NCBI GenBank assembly: GCA_023423695.1
Contig: JAFAFA010000054.1
Span: forward strand, 1 to 64,000
Direction of reading: 5' to 3'
Length of the DNA stretch: 64,000 nt
Origin: Pseudomonadota bacterium
GTDB taxonomy: Bacteria; Pseudomonadota; Alphaproteobacteria; Azospirillales; Azospirillaceae
Shown here piece after piece: positions 54,441 through 62,733 of this stretch. The notes under the pieces were generated by a model that had not been told where the DNA came from, did not search any database, and saw nothing but the letters and a program-made list of their open reading frames with translations. The position numbers were made by a program, and so were the translations under genes. Positions within the stretch are counted from its first letter, which is position 1. Every line of letters starts with the position of its first letter.

Positions 54441-55103
54441 ATGACCACCATGCGCGAACTGCGGCAGGCCGCCGGGCTGAGCCAGGAGAAGCTGGCCGAG
54501 TTGGCCGGCACCTCCCAGCCCCAGATCAACAAGCTGGAGACCGGCCAGCGCAAGATGACCGTCGATTGGGCGGTCAAGCTCGCCCAGCCGCTGGGCGTGG
54601 AGCCGGCGGTGCTGCTCGGCCTCGACCAGCCGGCCGCCCCGGTGATGGCGCGCCCGGCACGTCCGGCGCTGCCGGCGCTGCTGCGAACGCCGCCGGCCGG
54701 AGCACAGCAGGCCCAGGCGGCCGCATCCATGCCGGTACGGGCGGCGGCGCGCGGCGGGGTGGACCAGGAGATGTTCCTAGAGGACGGACCAATCGACTGG
54801 ATCGCCCGTCCCGACTATCTGAAGAACGCCCGCGACCCCTACGCCATGTATGTCGTCGGCGAGTCGATGATGCCGCGCTTCCGGCCGGCCCAGCTGCTGC
54901 ACGTCAATCCGCACAAGCCGCCGGCACCGGGGGCGGGAGTGGTGGTGGTCAAGCGCAACAAGGCGGTGCTGGTGAAGGAGTTCGTGCGCCGTGGCCCCGA
55001 GGCCGTCGTGCTGCGCGAATACCAGCCTGCCGACCGCGAGTTCGCCGTTCCGCTGGAAGACCTCGACACCTTGCACACCGTCGTCGGTCTGCAGGAGCCC
55101 TGA
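54441..55103 (+). CDS. XRE-family repressor with S24/LexA-like C-terminal domain
   Basis: The 220-residue product has an N-terminal HTH (LRQAAGLSQEKLAELAGTSQPQINKLETGQ), a Pro/Ala-rich linker (about residues 75-115), and an S24 peptidase-like domain. That domain has the candidate nucleophile Ser in YVVGESMMPRFRPAQLLHV and Lys in VVVVKRNKAVLVKEF. Such repressors autocleave after DNA damage or other stress, but the Ala-Gly cleavage site is not clear. The ATG at 54441 is used; another lies at 54405. Confidence 0.88.
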   Translation: MTTMRELRQAAGLSQEKLAELAGTSQPQINKLETGQRKMTVDWAVKLAQPLGVEPAVLLGLDQPAAPVMARPARPALPALLRTPPAGAQQAQAAASMPVRAAARGGVDQEMFLEDGPIDWIARPDYLKNARDPYAMYVVGESMMPRFRPAQLLHVNPHKPPAPGAGVVVVKRNKAVLVKEFVRRGPEAVVLREYQPADREFAVPLEDLDTLHTVVGLQEP

Positions 55104-55107
55104 GGCT

Positions 55108-55159
55108 ATACCGATCCGGTATTGGTATTCAGTGGTTATTATAATCCATTTTGGATTAT
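55108..55159. repeat. Two short AT-rich hairpins after the S24 repressor
   Basis: ATACCG-ATC-CGGTAT (55108-55122) and ATAATCCA-TTT-TGGATTAT (55141-55159) are perfect inverted repeats in a low-GC patch. The second may end transcription of the repressor gene. Confidence 0.6.
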
Positions 55160-55221
55160 TCCTTCGCTGTGCGGATCGCCGGATACCCCCGGTGCGCCGC
55201 CCCAGCCAAGGAGTAACGGCC

Positions 55222-55545
55222 ATGCCCCAGCTTTACCCCCGCTTCCATCCCGGCCCGTCCGGCGGGCGGCTCGACAGCTTCAGCGAGCGCGGCGCCCACG
55301 AACTGGCCCGCCGCATCCGGGCCGCCTGGGCGAAGATCGGCTGGGACGTGGAGGTGCGGGTGGAACGAATCGCCAGCGAAGAGGTGGAGGACGGGCGCAG
55401 CATCGCCCATTTCACCGTCCGCAGCGACCTGATCAACGGCTTGCCGCAACGTCGTCTGGAGCGGCGCCCGAAACAGCGCATCGAGCAACAGGATGGACAG
55501 CACCTGGATGAGGCGGCGGCCCAGCCGCAGAAGCGGGCCGCCTGA
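55222..55545 (+). CDS. Hypothetical protein
   Basis: I do not recognise a family. The 107-residue product begins MPQLYPRFHPGPSGGRLDSF and has RGAHELARRIRAAWAKIGWDVEVRVER, then FTVRSDLINGLPQRRLERRP and a Gln/Arg/Ala-rich tail. It is basic and soluble. AAGGAG lies eight bases before the ATG, giving good support for translation. It is convergent with the AhpD-like gene, 7 bases away. Confidence 0.62.
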   Translation: MPQLYPRFHPGPSGGRLDSFSERGAHELARRIRAAWAKIGWDVEVRVERIASEEVEDGRSIAHFTVRSDLINGLPQRRLERRPKQRIEQQDGQHLDEAAAQPQKRAA

Positions 55546-55552
55546 CCCCGCT

Positions 55553-55942
55553 TCACTTCAGCCGCTCGTCCAGTTCCACCTGATAGCCGACGGCGAGGCG
55601 GTTGGTCTCATTGGCCATTCCCACCACCGCCATCAGTTCGCCGAACTGCGCGTCGGACATGCCCAGCCGGCGCGCCGCCGCCTCGTGCGAGCGGATGCAG
55701 TACTGGCAGTTGTTGGTCACGCTGACCGCGACGAAGATCATCTCCTTGACCAGCGGGTCCAGCGCGCCGGGCGCCATGACCTCCTTCAGGCTGTCCCAGG
55801 TCCGCGCCAATGTCGGCGGGTGGTGGGCGATCATCTTCCAGAAATTGTTCACGTCCGGAACGTTGCGCGTCGCCTTGATGTCGTCGTAGACGGCGCGCAC
55901 CTCCGGTGCGGCGTCGGCTTGTTCGATGAGGGGAAGCGGCAT
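55553..55942 (-). CDS. Carboxymuconolactone decarboxylase / AhpD-like protein
   Basis: The 129-residue product has the alkylhydroperoxidase-type active site NCQYCIRSHEAAARRLG (CxxCxxxH) in an all-helical CMD fold. Such proteins reduce peroxides using a thiol partner. The ATG at 55942 begins MPLPLIEQADAAPEVRAVYD; a longer frame upstream is not conserved. Confidence 0.88.
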   Translation of the reverse strand: MPLPLIEQADAAPEVRAVYDDIKATRNVPDVNNFWKMIAHHPPTLARTWDSLKEVMAPGALDPLVKEMIFVAVSVTNNCQYCIRSHEAAARRLGMSDAQFGELMAVVGMANETNRLAVGYQVELDERLK

Positions 55943-56243
55943 GGCGGCATGGCTCCTGCACGGGGTTCGGGATCCGCCGATATGGCCGGACATCGCGCTG
56001 CAAGGCAACTGCCGGTCCATCCCCGCCGCCGTCCGGTTCATGCCCATCGGCCGCGTTGACCATGGATCGTCCCGCTGGTAGTAAAGACAACCAACAAGAT
56101 CGCGCAAACGTTCGGGCCGCCAATCGGCCGCCGACGGAATCAAGCCAAGAAGCCGACAAGACACGAAGCCCATTCGTGCAACGTTCCCATGCGGCCCGGT
56201 TCCGGCACACGCCCGGTCAGGCCCGTCTGCCGGGAGGAACAGC
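55943..56243. other. 301-base divergent intergenic region
   Basis: I see no gene, repeat or clear promoter here. GGGAGG at 56232-56238 is the ribosome site of the gene to the right. Confidence 0.5.
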
Positions 56244-57008
56244 GTGGAGAACATGGTTCTTGAAACGGCCGAGCGTCCTGGAGCGGCCAATTCCCCTGCT
56301 ATTCCCCTGGAGGACACAGGCTTCCGCGATTCGGCCGAAGCGTTGCGCCGCCTCGCCCATTTCCATGCGGTGGAGCCGACGCCGGCCCTGTTGACGGCGC
56401 TGCGCCAGAGTCCGGCCGGCCGTGGCCCGCTGACGCTCGACCGTGACGACGCCCTGCAGGCAGCCGCCCTGGTGGACGAGGTGGTGAGCGATCTGCCCGA
56501 GCGGATCACCCGCCGCTGTCTCGCCCCTCTGGCCGCCGATTTCACCGCCATCCACCACGGCGGCGATGTGCGCGCCTACCCGACCGAAGGGCCGTGGATA
56601 GACGAACGGGTCCGGGCCGACGCCGCCACGTCGCTCCAGCGCTGGCGGACCGGGCTGGAGACGGAGCTGCGCCGCCCGCCGTTCGACCGGCTGCCCGACG
56701 ACCATGTCGCGGTGGAACTGGCGTTGCTGGCGACACTGCTCGACCGCGGTCAGGCCGCCGACGCGGTCCGGTTCCTCGACCGCCATCCGTTGCGTTGGGT
56801 GCCGAATTTCTGCAGCCGGGTCGCCACCCGCTGCCGGGAACCCTTCTTCGCCGGCATCGCCATCCTGACCAACGCCCATCTCGACCATCTGCGCGACCGG
56901 CTGGGCGCCGTCTGCAACATGCCGCGTTCCGTCGAGGACGAGGCCGATATCCGCCGCCGCCGCTGGACCGAGGGGCGGTTCCCGCGCGCCTGCACCTGCG
57001 AATCGTAA
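56244..57008 (+). CDS. TorD/DmsD-family molecular chaperone-like protein
   Basis: TorD-family chaperones guide molybdoenzymes before Tat export. The 254-residue, mostly helical product has PLAADFTAIHHGGDVRAYPT, PPFDRLPDDHVAVELALLATLL and WVPNFCSRVATRCREPFFAG, close to the family pattern Y-ERLPDH-ELE…W…F…I. The start is GTG with GGGAGG six bases upstream. No molybdoenzyme gene is adjacent in this window, so its client is unknown. Confidence 0.75.
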   Translation: MENMVLETAERPGAANSPAIPLEDTGFRDSAEALRRLAHFHAVEPTPALLTALRQSPAGRGPLTLDRDDALQAAALVDEVVSDLPERITRRCLAPLAADFTAIHHGGDVRAYPTEGPWIDERVRADAATSLQRWRTGLETELRRPPFDRLPDDHVAVELALLATLLDRGQAADAVRFLDRHPLRWVPNFCSRVATRCREPFFAGIAILTNAHLDHLRDRLGAVCNMPRSVEDEADIRRRRWTEGRFPRACTCES

Positions 57009-57111
57009 GGCCGGACCAGCCGGAAGTCGGAGTTGCCCCGACTTCAGTGCATCGTCCAAGGTGGCGGGGACGGCACTCCTGTGGCCGTCCCGCTCCCTTT
57101 CCCAGCATTGG

Positions 57112-59253
57112 ATGGCAATGCCCTTTCGCAGCCTCGAAAGCCGGACCGACCGTAAGGGATCCCTGCGGCTGCTTCGCCTCCTTCTGGCGGTGTCGGTGGC
57201 CTTGCCCCTTGTGCTGTTCGCCGGCATCGGATGGCGCGAGCGGTGGGAAGCCCAGGAGGAGGCCGAGCGGAATGCCCGCAAGAACGCGCTGATTCTGCAC
57301 GAGCATGTGCTGAAGGTGTTCGACACCATGGCGCAGGTGCTGGACAGGGTGGACGAGCGCGTCCACGGCCGAAGCTGGGACGAGATCGGCGAATCGGAAG
57401 CACTGCACCGTTATTTGCGAACTATGGTAGGCGAGCTGGATCAGGTCGGTGCCATAGGACTGACCGATTCCGCCGGCACCGTGCGCAACTCCAGCCGCGC
57501 CTTCCCGTCGCGCAACAGCTATATCGGAAGCCGCGCCGATTTCCGGGAACAACGGGAGAGTGACGCCGGCCTGCTCATCGCCGGACCGATCGCGGATGTG
57601 GCCACCGGCCGGGCCACCTTCGGCATCAGCCGGCGCCGCAGCGGACCCGGCGGACCTGACGGCAGCTTCGACGGGATCATCGCCGCCATCGTCAATCCCG
57701 AATATTTCTTCAGCTTCTATCGGCAGATCATCGGCACCGAAGGTGAATCGATCTCGCTGATCCGCGACGACGGCGTGATCCTGATGCGCTACCCGCCGCT
57801 GGAAGGGCGGCAGGGGCCGGCCGCGCTCCCCACCCTTCCGCCCGACCGCGGCCTGCGCGGCGAAATCCGCAATCATCCGGTCGAAGGGCTGTTCCACACC
57901 GACAACAGCCATGTGCAGGGGCTGGCCCGCGTGTTCGCCTACAAACGGGTCGGCGATTTCCCGGTCTATGTCGTCTATGGGCTCGATCAGACGCTGATCA
58001 ACCGATCCTGGTGGCGCAACATGGCTCTGGACGGCGCCTTCGTCGCCCCGGCCACACTGGCGCTCGCGCTGATCGCCTGGCTCGCCTACAGCCGCGCCGC
58101 CTCCGAGAACGCGGCGGTGCGCCGCTGGGCGGAGGAGGTGCGCAACCGCGAGAGGCTGGAGGAGGCCCTGCGCCAGAGCCAGAAGATGGAGGCGCTGGGC
58201 CAGCTGACCGGCGGGGTCGCCCACGACTTCAACAATCTGCTGACCGCGGCGATGGCCAACATGCACCTGCTGGGCCGCCATCTGCCGCCGGAGGGGCAGC
58301 GCTTCCTGACGGGCGCCAACACCGCGCTGGAACGGGCGGAGAAGCTGACCCGCCAGTTGCTGTCCTTCTCCCGCCAGGACGCGGTGAATCCGACCGTGGT
58401 CGATCTGGGCGACAGCCTGCGCCGGATGGGCGACCTGCTGGAACGGTCGGTCCGGGCCGACGTCGCGCTGGAATGGGACATCGCGCCTGTGCCGATGACG
58501 GTCGCCGTCGATTCCGTCCAGTTGGAGATGGCGGTGCTGAATCTGGTGCTGAACGCCCGCGACGCCATGCCCGGCGGCGGACGGATCCGCATAGCCGCGT
58601 CTCCCGGACCGGAACCGCGCAGCGTGCGCATCGAGGTGTCCGACACCGGAGCCGGCATGCCGCCGGAGGTGATCGCCCGCGCCTTCGACCCCTTCTTCAC
58701 CACCAAGGGCGTCGGCAAGGGCACCGGGCTCGGCCTGTCGATGGTCTATGGCTTCGCCCGCCAGTCCGGCGGCAATGCCACCATCGACAGTCGGCCGGGC
58801 GAAGGCACGCGCGTCCGCATCGACCTGCCGCTGACCGAGGCGAAGCCGCCGGAGCCGGCCCCCGCCCCCACCGTGCCGGCTGCCGACCACCGCCCAATGC
58901 GCATCCTGGTGGTGGAGGACAATCCGCTGGTCCTGATGGCGACGGTGGAAGGGCTGACCCAGGAGGGCTTCACCGTGGAGACCGCCGAAGACGGCGTGAC
59001 GGCTCTGGAACTGCTGGAAACCGACCGCGACTTCGATCTTGTCGTGTCGGATGTGGTCATGCCCCGCGGCGTATCGGGCATCGATCTGGCACGGCACATC
59101 CGCGAACGCTGGCCGCAACTGCGCGTCCTGCTGGCATCCGGCTACAGCCCGGAATCGCTGGCGACCATGGGGGCAGATACCGCATCGGTGCTTGCCAAGC
59201 CCTTCACACCCGACCAGCTGGCCATGCGCATCAGGTCGCTGGCCGGTGCATAG
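57112..59253 (+). CDS. Hybrid sensor histidine kinase/response regulator
   Basis: The ~713-residue product has a membrane helix (LLRLLLAVSVALPLVLFAGI), a periplasmic dCache-like sensor (about 40-290) and a second helix near residue 325. The HisKA domain has His in GGVAHDFNNLLTAAMANM. The ATPase core has LNLVLNARDAM, DTGAGMPPEV and GTGLGLSMVYGFARQ. A C-terminal receiver has Asp in FDLVVSDVVMP and Lys in VLAKPF. No partner regulator is next to it. The start is uncertain (57061, 57112 or 57118). Confidence 0.92.
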   Translation: MAMPFRSLESRTDRKGSLRLLRLLLAVSVALPLVLFAGIGWRERWEAQEEAERNARKNALILHEHVLKVFDTMAQVLDRVDERVHGRSWDEIGESEALHRYLRTMVGELDQVGAIGLTDSAGTVRNSSRAFPSRNSYIGSRADFREQRESDAGLLIAGPIADVATGRATFGISRRRSGPGGPDGSFDGIIAAIVNPEYFFSFYRQIIGTEGESISLIRDDGVILMRYPPLEGRQGPAALPTLPPDRGLRGEIRNHPVEGLFHTDNSHVQGLARVFAYKRVGDFPVYVVYGLDQTLINRSWWRNMALDGAFVAPATLALALIAWLAYSRAASENAAVRRWAEEVRNRERLEEALRQSQKMEALGQLTGGVAHDFNNLLTAAMANMHLLGRHLPPEGQRFLTGANTALERAEKLTRQLLSFSRQDAVNPTVVDLGDSLRRMGDLLERSVRADVALEWDIAPVPMTVAVDSVQLEMAVLNLVLNARDAMPGGGRIRIAASPGPEPRSVRIEVSDTGAGMPPEVIARAFDPFFTTKGVGKGTGLGLSMVYGFARQSGGNATIDSRPGEGTRVRIDLPLTEAKPPEPAPAPTVPAADHRPMRILVVEDNPLVLMATVEGLTQEGFTVETAEDGVTALELLETDRDFDLVVSDVVMPRGVSGIDLARHIRERWPQLRVLLASGYSPESLATMGADTASVLAKPFTPDQLAMRIRSLAGA

Positions 59254-59284
59254 GTTCGATGCTTCGATCCGGCAACTGCGGGGA

Positions 59285-59509
59285 TCAGGTCAGGGCGCTG
59301 ACGAACATCGGCGTCCACATCGCCATGCACCAGACGAGGCCCAGGCACAGACCGCGGGTGAAGTCGTCGAAGGTCGGCTGTTCCAGGCGGTGCAGCTTCC
59401 ACATCGTGTTCAGGTCGCCGGGCGTCGGGGTGGCGTCATCCGCGGCTTTGGGGAAGTTGGTGGGTTCACGGCTTGCTTTTGCGCGCCGATCGGGGTCGCG
59501 TGACGGCAT
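59285..59509 (-). CDS. Small membrane protein of unknown function
   Basis: The 74-residue product begins MPSRDPDRRAKASREPTNFP and ends in a hydrophobic segment GLCLGLVWCMAMWTPMFVSA that likely spans the membrane. I recognise no family. It is convergent with the hybrid kinase gene. Confidence 0.55.
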   Translation of the reverse strand: MPSRDPDRRAKASREPTNFPKAADDATPTPGDLNTMWKLHRLEQPTFDDFTRGLCLGLVWCMAMWTPMFVSALT

Positions 59510-59611
59510 GGCTGGGCCTCGCATCGATAGCGGAATGCCCAGAAAGTTTGTGCCCGCCGCCGCCGCCGGCCACCCTTTCTTCCGTCATCGGTGGAATTTT
59601 ATCGGCATACG

Positions 59612-59650
59612 AAAAAAGGCCGCCATCCGCTGGACGGATGGGGCCTTTTC
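59612..59650 (-). terminator. Terminator of the small gene at 59683
   Basis: On the minus strand GAAAAGGCC…ATCCGTCC-AGC-GGATGGC…GGCCTTTTTTC forms a long hairpin ending in a T-run, 33 bases after the stop codon. It is near-symmetric and could work in both directions. Confidence 0.85.
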
Positions 59651-59682
59651 GCCGAGCACCCGGCCAAATCGGCCGGATGCGC

Positions 59683-59907
59683 TCACTTGCCGGGGCGGAT
59701 CACCGGGGTGAGCTGGTCGCCCCAGTTGCCGGCTTCGTTGTGATAACGGGCGGTGCGCATCAGCTCCACCGTCACGCCGGCCTCGACCGCCTTGACGACG
59801 GCGTCGTTCAGGCGGTGCAGGTTGTTGGCGACGATGCGGATGGCGCTTTCCTGCTCCGGAGTCATCTCCGACCGGTCATCCGGCGGCGCGTCCTTGAATC
59901 CCGACAT
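59683..59907 (-). CDS. Small conserved hypothetical protein
   Basis: The 74-residue product begins MSGFKDAPPDDRSEMTPEQE and contains SAIRIVANNLHRLNDAVVKA and VEAGVTVELMRTARYHNEAG, with amphipathic helices and a conserved-looking WGDQLTPVIRPGK end. GGGAAGGA precedes the ATG at 59907, and a terminator follows. Function is unknown. Longer upstream frames are not supported. Confidence 0.68.
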   Translation of the reverse strand: MSGFKDAPPDDRSEMTPEQESAIRIVANNLHRLNDAVVKAVEAGVTVELMRTARYHNEAGNWGDQLTPVIRPGK

Positions 59908-60333
59908 GCGTTGTTCCTTCCCCTGGATTGGGACCGCCCCGGCGGGACCGGCAGCGGTCCAGAACTTGGTCATGATCTTGCCCGGCGTCCGATGCCGGTT
60001 TTCATCATGTAGCATATCATGTGCGCCGCGACAAAGTTCCCGACGCGTCAAACGCTTGCGACCATTGGCCTCTTGCAACCGGCGAACGGCCCTGTAGCAC
60101 CTCCCGCCCAACCATGCTGCTCACGCGACGGAGATTCCCTCACAGGCAATGAATGGTTGCTGACCGCAGCCATCGGGTCGCACCCAAGGAGCCAGCGGTG
60201 TTTTGTTTCCAATTTGCAAAACAAGATTTCGTTCAGAGGCTCACATAACTTTTGGATTAACTCGGCTGTTGACGCCCGTCAATTGCAATGCCCAATATTC
60301 GAAACAAACTTATTTCCCCCTACGGAGATCATC
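59908..60333. promoter_or_regulatory. 426-base intergenic region with a candidate promoter
   Basis: No gene is visible. The right half is low in GC. TTGACG (60269-60274) and CAATAT (60293-60298), 18 bases apart, form a plausible promoter for the exported protein at 60334. GGAG at 60324-60327 is its ribosome site. Confidence 0.45.
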
Positions 60334-60702
60334 TTGAAGAACATCGCCGCCAAGGCCCTGCTGGTTGCGTCCTCGCTGTTCCTGATGCACGGCGCGGCAC
60401 TCGCCGGCCAGCAGGACTTCACGATCGTCAACAAGACCGGCTACGCGCTGAAGCATATCTATGTGTCCGAGAAGAATAACAACAGCTGGGACGAAGACAT
60501 CCTCGGCCGCGACGTCCTGGAGGACGGCGAGTACTTCGAAATTTCCTTCGCCAAGGCCGAGAAGACTTGCAAGTGGGACATGAAGGTCGTCTATGACGAC
60601 GGCGAGTCGGCCGTTTGGGACGGGCTGAACCTGTGCCAGATCTCCAAGCTGACGCTGAAGTGGAACAAGAACACCGGCGTTACCTCGGCGCAGACCGAGT
60701 AA
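60334..60702 (+). CDS. Small exported protein of unknown function
   Basis: The 122-residue product starts at TTG and has a signal peptide (KNIAAKALLVASSLFLMHGA, cleavage near ALA-GQQ). The mature domain QDFTIVNKTGYALKHIYVSE and CKWDMKVVYDDGESAVWDGL, followed by NLCQISKLTLKWN, recalls a small family of secreted proteins in Proteobacteria sometimes misnamed argininosuccinate lyase. Two cysteines could form a disulfide. It is probably periplasmic. Its codon use is less GC-rich than that of its neighbours. Confidence 0.75.
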   Translation: MKNIAAKALLVASSLFLMHGAALAGQQDFTIVNKTGYALKHIYVSEKNNNSWDEDILGRDVLEDGEYFEISFAKAEKTCKWDMKVVYDDGESAVWDGLNLCQISKLTLKWNKNTGVTSAQTE

Positions 60703-60813
60703 TACCAGCGGTCATTCATGATGATCGCTGGTATCCGTGCCGACTGGCACGGCGGCGGCCCATGCCGCCGAAGCTTTTGATCCTGACAAGTCGGGATCAA
60801 AAGCCGCTGGTAT
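60702..60813. repeat. Compound palindromic element between convergent genes
   Basis: It holds ATACCAGCG/CGCTGGTAT (60702-60710, 60726-60734), CGGCGG/CCGCCG, TTTTGATCC/GGATCAAAA (60775-60783, 60794-60802), and a final CCGCTGGTAT (60804-60813) that also pairs with the first arm. The nested symmetry suggests a REP-like element that may also end both flanking transcripts. Confidence 0.8.
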
Positions 60814-60820
60814 AAGGTCC

Positions 60821-61753
60821 TCAGCGGAAGTTGTCGGTGCTGCGGTTCATCAGGTGGATGAAGACGTCTTCCAACGTCGGGTCCGTCGCGGTGATCCGCA
60901 GATCCGGCCGTCCGGCCCAGGGGGCGAGCGCCCGGTCCAGGGCCACGGCATCGGTGCCGCTGACATGCAGGCGGCTGCCGAAGACGGCCACCATTTCCAC
61001 CCCCGGCTGACCGTCCAGCGTCGCGGCGATACGGTGCAGGCCTTCGCCCGCGACCAGACGGGTGTGCAGGCCCGAACCGGCAATGACCTGCTCCACCGTG
61101 CCGTGGGCCATCATCGTGCCATAGGCGATGTAGGCGATGCGGTGGCAACGCTCCGCCTCATCCATGTAATGGGTGCTGACCAGCACGGTCAGCCCTTCCC
61201 CGGCCAGCCGGTGGATCTCGTCCCAGAACTCCCGACGCGCCTTGGGATCGACGCCGGCGGTCGGCTCGTCGAGAAGCAAAAGCTTCGGCTCGTGCAGGAT
61301 GCAGGCCGCCAGCGCGAGGCGCTGTTTCCAGCCCCCCGACAATTCGCCGGCCAGCTGCGTGCGGCGGTTGAACAGCCCCAGCCGGTCCAGCGCCTCGGCC
61401 ACCCTCCGCCGCCGGTCGGGCAGGCCGTACATGCGGGCGACGAAGTCCAGATTCTCGACGATGCTCAGATCCTCCCAGAAGCTGAACTTCTGGGTCATGT
61501 AGCCGACCTGCCGCTTGATCTCCGCGCTCTGCCTACGGATGTCGAGGCCGAGGCAGGTCCCCTCCCCCGCATCCGCGGTCAGCAGGCCGCACAACAGGCG
61601 GATCGTCGTGGTCTTGCCCGACCCGTTGGGGCCGAGAAAGCCATAGATCTCCCCGGTCTCCACCCGGATCGACACATCGTCGACCACGGTCTTGCTGCCG
61701 AACCGCTTCACCAGCCCGCGCACGTCGATGGCGGGAGGGGCCTCCGCCGTCAT
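60821..61753 (-). CDS. ABC transporter ATP-binding protein (efflux type)
   Basis: The 310-residue product has Walker A GPNGSGKTTTIRLL, signature LSGGWKQRLALAACIL, Walker B KLLLLDEPTAGVDP and the His switch VLVSTHYMDEAERC, as in drug and polysaccharide exporters (CcmA/YadG type). The last ~80 residues form a C-terminal accessory domain. It starts at an ATGA overlap with the HlyD-like gene. The permease gene is not in this window on the downstream side, where the operon ends at the palindromic element. Confidence 0.93.
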   Translation of the reverse strand: MTAEAPPAIDVRGLVKRFGSKTVVDDVSIRVETGEIYGFLGPNGSGKTTTIRLLCGLLTADAGEGTCLGLDIRRQSAEIKRQVGYMTQKFSFWEDLSIVENLDFVARMYGLPDRRRRVAEALDRLGLFNRRTQLAGELSGGWKQRLALAACILHEPKLLLLDEPTAGVDPKARREFWDEIHRLAGEGLTVLVSTHYMDEAERCHRIAYIAYGTMMAHGTVEQVIAGSGLHTRLVAGEGLHRIAATLDGQPGVEMVAVFGSRLHVSGTDAVALDRALAPWAGRPDLRITATDPTLEDVFIHLMNRSTDNFR

Positions 61754-62733
61754 TGCGGCCTCTCCGCCGGCCGAACATCGGTGGGCCAGACATCCACGGG
61801 CAGCCCCGGATTCAGCGGCCTGCCGGGCACCGCCTCCACCCGGAAGACCAGCTTTTCGCGGCTGCCGACGCTGTAGATCACCGGCGGTGTGTATTCCGCC
61901 TGGGAGGCGATGCGCGTGACCCGCGCCGACAGGCCGGGCGGGCAGCCGTCGCAGCGCACCGACAGCGCTGTTCCCGGCGCCACCGCCGCCAGGGCGGTTT
62001 CCGGAACGAACAGCACCAGCTTCACCCGTTCCGGCGGCAGCAGCGACACCACCGGGGAACCCGCCGGCACCCATTCGCCCGGGTTGTAGAGCGTGTCGTC
62101 CACCAGGGCCGCGACCGGCGCGGCGGGCGCCAGATCGGCCAACCGGCGTTCGGCCTGGGCCAGCGCCGCTTCCGCCTGGGACACCGCCTCGTCGGCGGCG
62201 CGCAACTGCTCGGGCCGGGCGGCCAGCGCCGCGACCGCCAATTGCGCGTCGGCCTCCGCCAGTTGGCCGCGGTCGCGGTCGTGGGCGGCGCGCGCCTGAT
62301 CGAGCTTGTCGGGGGAGGTGACCTTACGGGCGACCAGTTCCTGCTGGCGGGCCAGTTCGGCGGAGGAAAAGCGCAGGGCCGCCTCCGCCCGCGCCTTCTG
62401 GGCGGTCAGCACCGCCACCTCCTGCGGCCGCTTGCCGGTGGCGAGATCTGCACGCTGAGCCCGCGCCTGGGCCAGCGCCGCGGCCAGCCGGTCGCGCTCC
62501 GCGTTGGCCGTGGCACGGTCGATGGCGAACAGAGGCGCCCCTGCCGCCACTTGCGCGCCGCGGGCCACCGACAGGCTTTCCAGGGTTCCGGCACTGGGGG
62601 CGGCGATGCGCAGATACTCCCCCTCGACATAGCCATGGGCGAGCGGCGGCGGACCGCCGGCACCGAAGGGCAGCCCAAGCGCCAGCGCGAGGGCAGCCAG
62701 CGCATCCGCGAGACCGGCCATGAAGCCGCTCAT
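61750..62733 (-). CDS. HlyD-family periplasmic adaptor protein
   Basis: The 327-residue product has an N-terminal hydrophobic segment (MSGFMAGLADALAALALALG), a lipoyl-like half VEGEYLRIAAPSAGTLESLS, a long coiled coil rich in AAALAQARAQ / EAALAQAERRL, and a beta-barrel end GSPVVSLLPPERVKLVLFVP. This is the adaptor of a YbhG-type efflux system with the ABC gene downstream and the TetR gene upstream. It overlaps both neighbours by four bases. Confidence 0.92.
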   Translation of the reverse strand: MSGFMAGLADALAALALALGLPFGAGGPPPLAHGYVEGEYLRIAAPSAGTLESLSVARGAQVAAGAPLFAIDRATANAERDRLAAALAQARAQRADLATGKRPQEVAVLTAQKARAEAALRFSSAELARQQELVARKVTSPDKLDQARAAHDRDRGQLAEADAQLAVAALAARPEQLRAADEAVSQAEAALAQAERRLADLAPAAPVAALVDDTLYNPGEWVPAGSPVVSLLPPERVKLVLFVPETALAAVAPGTALSVRCDGCPPGLSARVTRIASQAEYTPPVIYSVGSREKLVFRVEAVPGRPLNPGLPVDVWPTDVRPAERPQ

